64,000 nt of DNA, taken from CAJOLV01 sp045631885. GTDB taxonomy: Bacteria; Bacillota_I; Bacilli_A; RFN20; CAG-826. Each line of letters opens with the position of its first letter. Positions within the stretch are counted from its first letter, which is position 1. Where the stretch lies: the NCBI GenBank assembly GCA_045631885.1, contig JAZQVN010000028.1, positions 34,625 through 98,624 on the forward strand, given 5' to 3'. The notes below the pieces were generated by a model. The model was not told the DNA's origin. It ran no database searches and saw nothing but the letters and a program-made list of their open reading frames with translations. Shown piece after piece: positions 25,407 through 32,728 of this stretch. A program made the position numbers and the translations under genes.

Positions 25407-25570
25407 ATCTTCACCTCTATATTAATTAGGTCTTAAGCGCTTTTATTATAACAAATACCTTATTTGATTATATAAAATCTTTCTAGATTGCAACACGATA
25501 ATTAATGCATTTCTAACCGTTAGGATTACTAGCGGCTTTTTGGAACAACTGTTAGAGGTGTCAATGTTTG

Positions 25571-25629
25571 AGGCTTTCGAGGTGACAAAACAAAAACCAC
25601 TCAACGAGTGGTTAGTGTTTCATTTGGCA
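25571..25629 (-). repeat. Direct repeat copy 2: terminator and 3' end of tRNA-Arg
   Basis: Near-identical to 24921-24978 with three point differences in the first 30 bases plus changes in the hairpin loop. On the minus strand AACCACTC-GTT-GAGTGGTT is followed by TTTGTTTTG. It terminates the tRNA transcript and includes the CCA end. Confidence 0.75.
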
Positions 25630-25701
25630 CCCTCGAAACGACTCGAACGTTCGACCCTCTGCTTAGAAGGCAGATGCTCTATCCGGCTGAGCTACGAGGG
25701 C
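25625..25701 (-). tRNA. tRNA-Arg (anticodon UCU)
   Basis: A full cloverleaf of 77 nt: 7-bp acceptor (GCCCTCG/CGAGGGT with a G1-U72 wobble), D-arm GCTC/GAGC, anticodon stem TCTGC/GCAGA around CTTCTAA, and T-loop TTCGAGT. The CCA is encoded. It reads AGA, the dominant Arg codon of this genome. It is transcribed alone from a good promoter and ends in the hairpin of repeat copy 2. Confidence 0.96.
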
Positions 25702-25714
25702 AAGTGCGAATAAT

Positions 25715-25743
25715 ATATTATATATAAATTAACTTTTTTTCAA
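25715..25743 (-). promoter_or_regulatory. Promoter of tRNA-Arg
   Basis: On the minus strand TTGAAA (25738-25743), a 17-bp spacer and TAATAT (25715-25720), about 14 bp before the mature 5' end. Confidence 0.7.
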
Positions 25744-25780
25744 GAAGTTATTTACTCCAAATGGGGCAATCTTACCAAAA

Positions 25781-27544
25781 CTACAATCCAAAATGAATCT
25801 TGTTATATAAAGCTAAAGCGACTTTCTTTGGCAAGATTTGTTCTAATTCTTCTAAAGTAGCTTCTTTTAATAAATTAATATCTTGATAAGCGCGATAAAC
25901 TTTTTCCTTGCCTTTTTCACCTAGTCCAGGAACATCATCTAATAGAGAGGATTTCATCGCTTTGGAGCGTTTTTCCTTATGGAAAGAGATAGCGAATCTA
26001 TGTACTTCGTCTTGCATTCTGGTTAATAAGAAGAATATCGCTTTGTTTTCAATTGGATAAACATTTCCGTCTTTATCCATTAAGCCTCTAGTTTGATGCT
26101 TATCGTTCTTCACTAAGCCATATACTGGAATATCCGCTTTCGCGGCCTCTAGTGCCTTTAAAGTGACTTTTATTTGCTTTTGTCCACCATCGACAAGGAT
26201 CAAATCAGGAAGTTTTCTATTTTCATTCACTAATCTAGAGTAATGACGATAAGTAATTTCTTCCATGCTCTTTAAATCATCACGAGCTTCCTCGTGTTCA
26301 ATTTTGAATTTACGATAAAGTTTTTTCGCGGGCTCGCCATTGATGAAAGCCACCATCGCACCAACTGGAGAAGATCCTTGGATATGTGAATTATCAAATA
26401 ATTCAATATGCAATGGAGTTGGGATATTAATAATATTTCCTAATTCTTCAAGAAGTTCTAATTTACTATCATCTAATTTCGCGGATAAGAAATATTCATC
26501 TAGCGCATTTGAGGCGTTTTCTTTCGCGGAGATGACTAATTCTAATAATTTACCTTTTGTAACTAGATTCACAGAGCAATCTAATAAATCGTTTAATAAT
26601 TCTGCGACTATCTCGTTATTGATAATTACTTCCGTAGGAGTAGGTTGTTTTTGATAGAATTGGAGAATTAAATCAGCGACTTGTTCTTCTGTATCGCCAA
26701 ATTCTTCAACGGTGAAAACTTGTTTACCTAATAAGATGCCTTTACGGTAGAGAAAAACTGCGAGAGAAAGATAACCGCTTCTAGAAGCGAAAGCAAAAAT
26801 ATCTCTATCGGTGCGGTCGTTCATTTCAACATTTTGATTGATATTTAAATGTTCAATCGCGGTGATTGTTTTCTTATATTCATTGGCGAGTTCATATTCT
26901 TGCTTATCACTCGCTTCAATCATCTTGATTTTTAAACTTGAAATCTGCTTTTGATTGTTTCCTCTCATGAAGGATTTGATTTCTTCTCTAATCTCTTCAT
27001 AAACGCTTTCTTCAATCTTATTAACACATGGCGCTAAACAGGTTCCAAGATGATAATATAGACAAGTTTGATGAGCTAAATTAGAGCATTTCCTAATAGG
27101 AAAAATCTTGTTTAATAAGGAAATTAGCTCATAAGCTGCGCTTGAATTTGGATAAGGACCGAAATAATCGTAATTCTTTTTATCTTTATCATTTCTTTTG
27201 ATGCTTAAATATGGATCACCCTTTTTGGTTAAAGCGATATATGGGTAATGAGAACCATCTTTTAATAGAATGTTATATTTTGGGTAATGAGTTTGAATTA
27301 AATTCATCTCTAAAACAAGAGCTTCTTTTTCGTTCGCGGTGATGATTGTTTCAAAATATTCAACATTCATAACCATCTTTTGGACTTTGCCTTGTTGTGG
27401 TCTTAAGAAATACTGACTGACCCTTTTTTGTAAATCTTTGGCTTTGCCAACATAGATGATCGTGTTATTTTTATCATGCATCAAATAAACACCAGGGAGG
27501 TGCTTTAGATTAGATATTAATGCCTTTATTCTTTCGCTAATCAT
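25781..27544 (-). CDS. uvrC: Excinuclease ABC subunit C
   Basis: UvrC makes both incisions in nucleotide-excision repair. The 587-residue protein has the N-terminal GIY-YIG nuclease ('GVYLMHDKNNTIIYVGKAKD'), a central Cys cluster ('CSNLAHQTCLYYHLGTC'), and a UVR domain. The RNase H-like endonuclease follows ('LILVDGGQKQI', 'DEVHRFAISFH'). A C-terminal helix-hairpin-helix ('LLDDVPGLGEKGKEKV') ends it. It overlaps mutS2 by ATGA, so the two repair genes form one operon. Confidence 0.97.
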   Translation of the reverse strand: MISERIKALISNLKHLPGVYLMHDKNNTIIYVGKAKDLQKRVSQYFLRPQQGKVQKMVMNVEYFETIITANEKEALVLEMNLIQTHYPKYNILLKDGSHYPYIALTKKGDPYLSIKRNDKDKKNYDYFGPYPNSSAAYELISLLNKIFPIRKCSNLAHQTCLYYHLGTCLAPCVNKIEESVYEEIREEIKSFMRGNNQKQISSLKIKMIEASDKQEYELANEYKKTITAIEHLNINQNVEMNDRTDRDIFAFASRSGYLSLAVFLYRKGILLGKQVFTVEEFGDTEEQVADLILQFYQKQPTPTEVIINNEIVAELLNDLLDCSVNLVTKGKLLELVISAKENASNALDEYFLSAKLDDSKLELLEELGNIINIPTPLHIELFDNSHIQGSSPVGAMVAFINGEPAKKLYRKFKIEHEEARDDLKSMEEITYRHYSRLVNENRKLPDLILVDGGQKQIKVTLKALEAAKADIPVYGLVKNDKHQTRGLMDKDGNVYPIENKAIFFLLTRMQDEVHRFAISFHKEKRSKAMKSSLLDDVPGLGEKGKEKVYRAYQDINLLKEATLEELEQILPKKVALALYNKIHFGL

Positions 27545-29847
27545 TTAAATGTGACCACAGTAGCGCCGCCCCCGCCGTCATTCGCTCCACCTAATGTATA
27601 TGTTAAGTCCTTTTGCTTTGACAAAATCTCGTGGGTTAACTTTCTTAATGCGCCACTACCAAAACCATGGATAATTCTGACCGTTTTAAAATGTTTAATA
27701 CGGCAGTCATCAAGATATTTGATAATCGCATCTTTAGCTTCTTCGACATGTAAACCGATGATGTTTAATTCTAATCCAACGTTTAATTTCATTAATGAAT
27801 CGTAATTATTCTCGGATTTTCTTACTTTTGAAGAGCCTACTTTTCGTTCAATTTTATGAAGTTTATCAATTGATACATCCATGGACATCCCGCTATCAGT
27901 GGCGACATAAGCTTTGTCACCTTTGATTCTTTTGACGATACCATGGATATTTAAAGCGGGTATGGAGACATAGTCTCCAACACTAATTTCTTCATTATAA
28001 GTAACGATATCTGTGCTTTCTTCTAAGTTCTCTAATCTTTGTTTTAATTCGATAACTTCGTGTAATTTCAAATCACCTTTAGATAAAGCGGAAATAATCT
28101 CTTCCACTTCTTTTTTGGCTTTTTCGATGATTTGACGTTTTTCTTCTTCAACAGATTCGAGGAGTTTTTCTCTTCTCTCTTTTAATAACTTCTCATCGTT
28201 ATCTAATCTCTTTTCTAACGCGGAAAGCTTCTCTTCTTTACGTTTTAATTCATCTTCTAAAAGGGTGATTTCTTCAATCTTCTTTTGGAGGATATAAAGT
28301 AATTCTTGAGATTCATTTTTCACATTATTTGCGAGATAATCTCTTGATTCGTTAATAATATTAACGGGTATTCCATATCTACTAGCGACATCTAAAGCAT
28401 ATGAATGTCCAGGTGCGGCATATTTAAACTTATAAGTTGGTAAAAGTAATTCTTCGTTAAATATCATCGAAGAGTTTTCTAAATTCTCTGATAAGAAGGC
28501 ATATTCTTTTAACGCTTCAAAGTGCGATGAAATCATCGCTAAAGAGTGCTTGCTTTCTAAATATTTAACAACACTTAAGGCTAACGCTTCGCCTTCTTTT
28601 GGATCAGTGCCAGTTCCTAATTCATCTAGTAAAACCAAATCTCTTCCTTTCGCGACTTTCACTATCGCTGCAATATTAGACATATGAGCAGAGAATGTTG
28701 ATAAGTTATCGCTTAATGATTGATTATCACCAATATCAATATAAATATTGGAGAAATACCCTAGTGTACCTTTACTAATTGGAATCGCTAAACCAGATTG
28801 ATGCATTAAGACTAATAATCCCACCGTTTTTAAAGAGACTGTTTTACCGCCAGCGTTAGGGCCGGAGATAATGACAATTCTTTTTTGTTCATCAAGATAA
28901 TAAGTGTTCGCCACTACTTTTTCTTTTTCAATTAGTGGATGTCTGGCATTAACTAAATCAACGATTTGTTTATCGCTATGCTCTGGAATAATCGCATCGA
29001 TTTCTGACATATACTGCGCTTTCGCACTTAAGAAGTCTAATTCAGCGATAACACCATTATTATGGATAATCTCTCCTTCTTGAAGGAGGACTAATGCAGT
29101 TAAGGCTTTAAGAATCTTTCTACACTCTTCTTGTTCTTCGATATTTAACGCGGTTAATTGGTTATTTAATTGCACGACTTCCATCGGTTCGATAAATGTT
29201 GTCGCCCCACTAGAAGAGACATCGTAAACGATACCCAAGACTTTACTTTTCTCACTAGTTTTGACAGGTAACACAAAGTGTCCATCTCTAATTGTCGCGT
29301 TTTCATCATTTAAATATGATGAGTAAGCAAAAGATAAAGAAGCAATCTTTTGTTGTAACTGCACTTCCACTTTTTTAATTTGATGACGAATCTCTTTTAA
29401 TTCTGGAGTCGCGTTATCCGCGATTGTTAATGCATTAGTAATCACTCGATGGATTTCTTTTTCTAAAGATGATAAATCGAGGAATGTTTCTATCTTAGCT
29501 TTGCTACGTGGATAACTGACATCGATTTTGTTAAAGAATTTCACTAAGTTTTGGCTAGTTAAAACATCTTCAGCGATTAAATGTAAATCTCTTGGAGTTA
29601 ATAATCCGGTTTTCTTCGCTAAATCGATGAGATATAAAGCATTCGCACTTGTGTGAATTGGTAATAAACCAAATCTTGTGATAATTGAATTGATTTCAGA
29701 TAAATCTAATAAGGCATTTTTGACATAGTCAAAACTTTCGAGCATTTTTAAATCTTCGATATATTTTTTGCTCAAATCAGTTTTCGCGTATTCATTAATC
29801 TTTTCTTTGATTTTTTCAAATTCAAAGGTTACATAAATGTCTTGCAT
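27541..29847 (-). CDS. mutS2: Endonuclease MutS2
   Basis: MutS2 rescues collided ribosomes and/or suppresses recombination, and lacks the mismatch-recognition domain. The 768-residue protein has the MutS clamp, the ATPase with Walker A 'GPNAGGKTVSLKT' and Walker B 'VLLDELGTGTDPKEG', a long coiled coil (about residues 510-610), a KOW-like segment, and the C-terminal Smr domain ('LNIIGLHVEEAKDAI', 'IIHGFGSGALR'). It has no Shine-Dalgarno: TAAGAT (29854-29859) lies exactly six bases before the ATG, mirroring the leaderless start of the divergent rnhC. Confidence 0.96.
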   Translation of the reverse strand: MQDIYVTFEFEKIKEKINEYAKTDLSKKYIEDLKMLESFDYVKNALLDLSEINSIITRFGLLPIHTSANALYLIDLAKKTGLLTPRDLHLIAEDVLTSQNLVKFFNKIDVSYPRSKAKIETFLDLSSLEKEIHRVITNALTIADNATPELKEIRHQIKKVEVQLQQKIASLSFAYSSYLNDENATIRDGHFVLPVKTSEKSKVLGIVYDVSSSGATTFIEPMEVVQLNNQLTALNIEEQEECRKILKALTALVLLQEGEIIHNNGVIAELDFLSAKAQYMSEIDAIIPEHSDKQIVDLVNARHPLIEKEKVVANTYYLDEQKRIVIISGPNAGGKTVSLKTVGLLVLMHQSGLAIPISKGTLGYFSNIYIDIGDNQSLSDNLSTFSAHMSNIAAIVKVAKGRDLVLLDELGTGTDPKEGEALALSVVKYLESKHSLAMISSHFEALKEYAFLSENLENSSMIFNEELLLPTYKFKYAAPGHSYALDVASRYGIPVNIINESRDYLANNVKNESQELLYILQKKIEEITLLEDELKRKEEKLSALEKRLDNDEKLLKERREKLLESVEEEKRQIIEKAKKEVEEIISALSKGDLKLHEVIELKQRLENLEESTDIVTYNEEISVGDYVSIPALNIHGIVKRIKGDKAYVATDSGMSMDVSIDKLHKIERKVGSSKVRKSENNYDSLMKLNVGLELNIIGLHVEEAKDAIIKYLDDCRIKHFKTVRIIHGFGSGALRKLTHEILSKQKDLTYTLGGANDGGGGATVVTFK

Positions 29848-29853
29848 AAGGAT

Positions 29854-29859
29854 ATCTTA
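29854..29859 (-). promoter_or_regulatory. -10 box of mutS2, six bases from the ATG
   Basis: On the minus strand TAAGAT-N6-ATG. A TTGAAA at 19-bp spacing is a possible -35. No ribosome-binding site intervenes. Confidence 0.5.
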
Positions 29860-29868
29860 TCACAACTC

Positions 29869-29898
29869 TTAAACATAGTTTCAAAAATATGTTATATT
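29869..29898 (+). promoter_or_regulatory. Promoter of rnhC giving a leaderless transcript
   Basis: TTAAAC (29869-29874), 18 bp, TATATT (29893-29898), then six bases to ATG 29905. No Shine-Dalgarno. Confidence 0.65.
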
Positions 29899-29904
29899 TA
29901 TGGC

Positions 29905-30810
29905 ATGAAAGAAAACGTCACGATTAAAGTTAATGAAGAAATAGTTAACCAAATCATTGAACATTATCAACCTTATCAAATCCCAAATGATGGAGAATAT
30001 GTTCTTTTCTGCGCGGATTATCAAGGTGTTATCATCACTGTTTTTTCTTCTAAAAAGACATTGAAAAGCGTCACGTTTATCGGAGATAACGCATTAAATG
30101 AAGCTAAACTTTTTGATGAAAGCGCAGAAGTTAACAAAGTTAAAGTTTCCACTGAAAGCAAAGAATGGGTCAATTTAGAAAGTCAAATTGGTTCTGATGA
30201 AGTCGGTGTGGGTGATTTCTTACTCCCAATGATCGTTGTCGCCGCGTTTGTCCGTAAAAACGATATCAAAACATTAAAAATGTATGGAGTGACTGACTCA
30301 AAGAAACTCACAGACGCTGATATATTAGAAATCGGTGAAGCTTTAGGAAAGAGATTCTTTATCTCTAAACTCACTCTTTCTAATGAAAAATATAATGAAA
30401 TGGTCGAAAAAGGTGAAAATCTCAATTCTTTAAAAGCCAAAATGCATAATCGCGCCTTATTAAACTTATTTAGACGCTTCCCAGACACCAAATACATCTT
30501 TGTCGATCAATTTTGCGCGGAAGATAAATACTTCGCTTATTTGAACGATAAAAGCGAAAAACAAGTCACTAACATCACTTTTAAAACCAAAGGTGAGACA
30601 TATTATCCAAGTGTCGCTCTTGCAAGCGTCTTAGCCAGATACTCATTCCTAAAGGAAAAAGAGAAACTAGAAAAGAAATATAAGATGTCTTTCCCGTTCG
30701 GCGCATCATCTAAAGTTGATGAATTCGCTAAAGAGTTCCTGGATAAATATGGTCAAGAAGAATTAGACAAGATTTGTAAGAAAAACTTCGCAAATTACAA
30801 AAAGTTATAA
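29905..30810 (+). CDS. rnhC: Ribonuclease HIII
   Basis: RNase HIII degrades RNA in RNA/DNA hybrids and removes R-loops. The 301-residue protein has the N-terminal TBP-like substrate-binding domain (about residues 1-85, 'GEYVLFCADYQGVIITVFSS') that separates HIII from HII. The RNase H fold follows, with acidic residues in 'IGSDEVGVGDF', 'GVTDSKKL' and 'FVDQF'. The ATG at 29905 begins MKENVTIK; an earlier in-frame ATG at 29842 would cross the promoter and mutS2. It is monocistronic with its own terminator. Confidence 0.95.
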   Translation: MKENVTIKVNEEIVNQIIEHYQPYQIPNDGEYVLFCADYQGVIITVFSSKKTLKSVTFIGDNALNEAKLFDESAEVNKVKVSTESKEWVNLESQIGSDEVGVGDFLLPMIVVAAFVRKNDIKTLKMYGVTDSKKLTDADILEIGEALGKRFFISKLTLSNEKYNEMVEKGENLNSLKAKMHNRALLNLFRRFPDTKYIFVDQFCAEDKYFAYLNDKSEKQVTNITFKTKGETYYPSVALASVLARYSFLKEKEKLEKKYKMSFPFGASSKVDEFAKEFLDKYGQEELDKICKKNFANYKKL

Positions 30811-30838
30811 AAATATTATTTTATTTATAAAATAAAAG

Positions 30839-30860
30839 AAAGTGCGGTATGCACTTTTTT
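30839..30860 (+). terminator. Terminator of rnhC
   Basis: AAAGTGC-GGTAT-GCACTTT followed by TTT, about 30 bp past the stop. Confidence 0.85.
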
Positions 30861-30927
30861 CAATTATTTTCACTTTTTTTGCGACAAAAATTAAATTTCT
30901 TCCTATTTATTTATGGAGGCCTGTTTT

Positions 30928-31053
30928 ATGGTTTTCCGTAAAAATGGGCATCCTCTTCCCCTTGAGAAAGGCGTTTCCAAATGTGGGAAAACCCGTTTGT
31001 CTTGTTATCAAGATATTATTAGTGGTTTGTCTTTGTTTGCTGATACTAGCTAG
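30928..31053 (+). CDS. Possible 41-residue small ORF (doubtful)
   Basis: An ATG eight bases after TGGAGG opens a 41-codon frame beginning MVFRKNGHPLPLEKG and ending ...LSLFADTS. The Shine-Dalgarno is good. Codon choice (CGT, CTT, CCC, GGG) is unlike neighbouring genes, which use AGA and TTA, and the DNA contains an inverted repeat that also spans the next feature. It could instead be part of a non-coding or mobile element. No homology is recognised. Confidence 0.25.
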   Translation: MVFRKNGHPLPLEKGVSKCGKTRLSCYQDIISGLSLFADTS

Positions 31054-31172
31054 TTAGGCAAATAAAAAAAGGGGGGCAATGCTGCTACCACATTGCTCTC
31101 CAAAACAACCATTTATATGGTAGCCCAAATGGGTGTCATAATCAAGGGGTATGATGCCCATCCTCCGAAACA
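30930..31172. repeat. Imperfect inverted repeat bracketing a gene-poor segment
   Basis: Plus-strand 30943-30964 (ATGGGCATCCTCTTCCCCTT) resembles minus-strand 31143-31163 (ATGGGCATCATACCCCTTGA), with weaker flanking similarity out to the ends. The arrangement looks like a small MITE-like or structured-RNA element. Inside, an 8-bp stem GGTTTTCC/GGAAAACC also occurs. Apart from the doubtful 41-codon frame and the terminator RNA, nothing else is seen in the 30861-31172 gap. Confidence 0.4.
31061..31172 (-). ncRNA. Structured RNA with strong terminator downstream of rluD
   Basis: Directly after the rluD stop the minus strand folds into several hairpins and ends in a long terminator stem: 31071-31081 pairs with 31091-31101, with two A-C mismatches, followed by a 7-T run. 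Seven bases in the terminator loop (31084-31090) are perfectly complementary to 31118-31124. That segment can instead form the hairpin ACCAT-TTAT-ATGGT (31108-31121). Two mutually exclusive folds suggest either a 3'-UTR-derived small RNA or an attenuator. It does not match a family I know. Confidence 0.45.
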
Positions 31173-32078
31173 TTATTCTAATGAATCGATGATGAACTCA
31201 AAATAATCTGGTAATTTGATTTCAAATTCCATCAATTCTTTTGTGCTCGGATGGATGAGTTTTAATTTTACCGCGGTAAGTAATTGACCGCCTTTATAGA
31301 TTTTATCGTAATTCTTCCCGGCGTATAACGGATCGCCTTCAACAGGATGACCGATTTCGGAAAGATGGACTCTGATTTGATGAGTACGACCGGTAACTAG
31401 AGAACACTCTAAAAGAGTGTGATTAGTAAATCTCTTCAAAACTTTGAAGTTAGTAACTGCATCTTTACCGCCTTCACGAACGACTGCCATCTTTTGACGT
31501 TGGACTGGGTGACGACCAATTGGCATGTCAATTGTCCCACTATTTTCTTTAATGATGCCTCTCACTAAACAAATATATGTTCTTGACATCGTATGATCTT
31601 TTAATTGTTCAGCGAGAAATTCATGAGCTTTGTCATTTTTTGCTATGCAAATAAGACCAGAAGTATCTTTATCAATACGATGGACGATACCAGGTCTAAT
31701 CACGCCGTTAATTCCACTTAAGTCAGTGCAGTGATTCATTATCGCGTTAACTAATGTGTGCTCGTGATGTCCCGCGGATGGGTGAACGACCATCCCTTGA
31801 GGTTTATTGATAATGAGGATATCTTTGTCCTCGTAAACGATATCTAGAGGAATATCTTCTTTTTGAACTTGTAGAGGAACGCTCTCTGGAATATCAACGG
31901 AAATCTCGTCACCTTCCTTAACCTTTAAAGAGGCTTTTTCCACCTTTCCATTAACTAAGACATGACCTAAAGTAATAAGATTAGATAAATAACTACGCGA
32001 TTTGTCAGGTAAAAATGTGACTAACGCTTTATCTAGTCTTAAGCCATTTTCGAGATATGTTACTTTGTAAAGTTCCAT
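31173..32078 (-). CDS. rluD: Ribosomal large subunit pseudouridine synthase, RluD family
   Basis: This 301-residue RluA/RluD-type enzyme isomerises uridines in 23S rRNA. It has an N-terminal S4 domain ('LDKALVTFLPDKSRSYLSNL'), the catalytic Asp motif 'GIVHRIDKDTSGL', and 'TGRTHQIRVHL' further on. Which uridine it targets cannot be read from sequence. ATG 32078 (MELYKVTY) is preferred to an in-frame TTG at 32084. No Shine-Dalgarno is present; TAGTAT/TATATT lies 4-7 bases upstream. It follows lspA by 29 bp that contain three TAGTAG-type repeats at 11-bp spacing. Confidence 0.92.
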   Translation of the reverse strand: MELYKVTYLENGLRLDKALVTFLPDKSRSYLSNLITLGHVLVNGKVEKASLKVKEGDEISVDIPESVPLQVQKEDIPLDIVYEDKDILIINKPQGMVVHPSAGHHEHTLVNAIMNHCTDLSGINGVIRPGIVHRIDKDTSGLICIAKNDKAHEFLAEQLKDHTMSRTYICLVRGIIKENSGTIDMPIGRHPVQRQKMAVVREGGKDAVTNFKVLKRFTNHTLLECSLVTGRTHQIRVHLSEIGHPVEGDPLYAGKNYDKIYKGGQLLTAVKLKLIHPSTKELMEFEIKLPDYFEFIIDSLE

Positions 32079-32085
32079 TTTCAAT

Positions 32086-32113
32086 ATACTAGAAAACTAC
32101 TAATTTTCTACTT
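32086..32113 (-). promoter_or_regulatory. Three TAGTAG repeats with exact 11-bp period before rluD
   Basis: On the minus strand AGTAG, AGTAG and AGTAT begin at intervals of exactly 11 bp. The first contains the lspA stop codon and the last overlaps the probable rluD -10. The same arrangement lies upstream of ftsA (40268-40296), where TTAGTAGTTTT is shared. Confidence 0.45.
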
Positions 32114-32728
32114 ATGTTCTTCGTTATCTCTATCGATTTTTTCTTGTTCGACTTTGCTGATAACCTTGCCTTCGACTTGTGGTTCGGCGGCTTTTTGGGC
32201 TCTATAATCTTTAACCTCTTCAACGACTAACCAAACGATGAGCATAATCGTTCCAATGACAATGCCTGAATCCGCTAAATTGAAGATATAGGCCCATATT
32301 CCACAGAAATCAATCCAGTCAACAACGCAGAAATTACTTTGCGCGTAGAAGAGCCTATCGATTAAATTACCAATTGCCCCTGTTAACATGAGCATTAAAC
32401 AAGCTCTCACATAGAGATTTAATTTCTTAAATTTCTTAATAAAGAAATATAAAATGATTCCCGCGCCAATAACGGCAACGATGATATAAATAATTCTATT
32501 TACTGTCGGATCAGTGAATCCCATCCCAAATGCGGCATTCGCATTAAATGATAATCTAATGCGTAAAAATCCTGGGATTATTTCATAATAATCGCCTGGT
32601 TGCATGGTTAAAGAGAAGACTAATTTGGTAATAATATCCGCGGCCAATAAGAGGACGAATAACCAAATGAAGGATCTGAAGAACCATTTTAATCCTGGTA
32701 ATAATTTATTATTAAAGAATTCTTTCAT
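32108..32728 (-). CDS. lspA: Lipoprotein signal peptidase (signal peptidase II)
   Basis: LspA is the membrane aspartyl protease that cuts prolipoproteins before the lipidated Cys. The 206-residue protein has four transmembrane helices and the two catalytic aspartates in 'GAIGNLIDRLFY' and 'IFNLADSGIVIG'. A charged C-terminal tail ('EQEKIDRDNEEHK') is longer than usual. ATG 32728 shares a base with the ileS stop (TAATG) and has GGAGG inside ileS. Its likely substrates here include the lipoproteins at 20255 and 35480. Confidence 0.95.
   Translation of the reverse strand: MKEFFNNKLLPGLKWFFRSFIWLFVLLLAADIITKLVFSLTMQPGDYYEIIPGFLRIRLSFNANAAFGMGFTDPTVNRIIYIIVAVIGAGIILYFFIKKFKKLNLYVRACLMLMLTGAIGNLIDRLFYAQSNFCVVDWIDFCGIWAYIFNLADSGIVIGTIMLIVWLVVEEVKDYRAQKAAEPQVEGKVISKVEQEKIDRDNEEHK

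Noticed and set aside
30842..31057. 71-codon hydrophobic frame on the plus strand
   Set aside because: It starts inside the rnhC terminator hairpin and has no Shine-Dalgarno; composition is explained by T-rich DNA.
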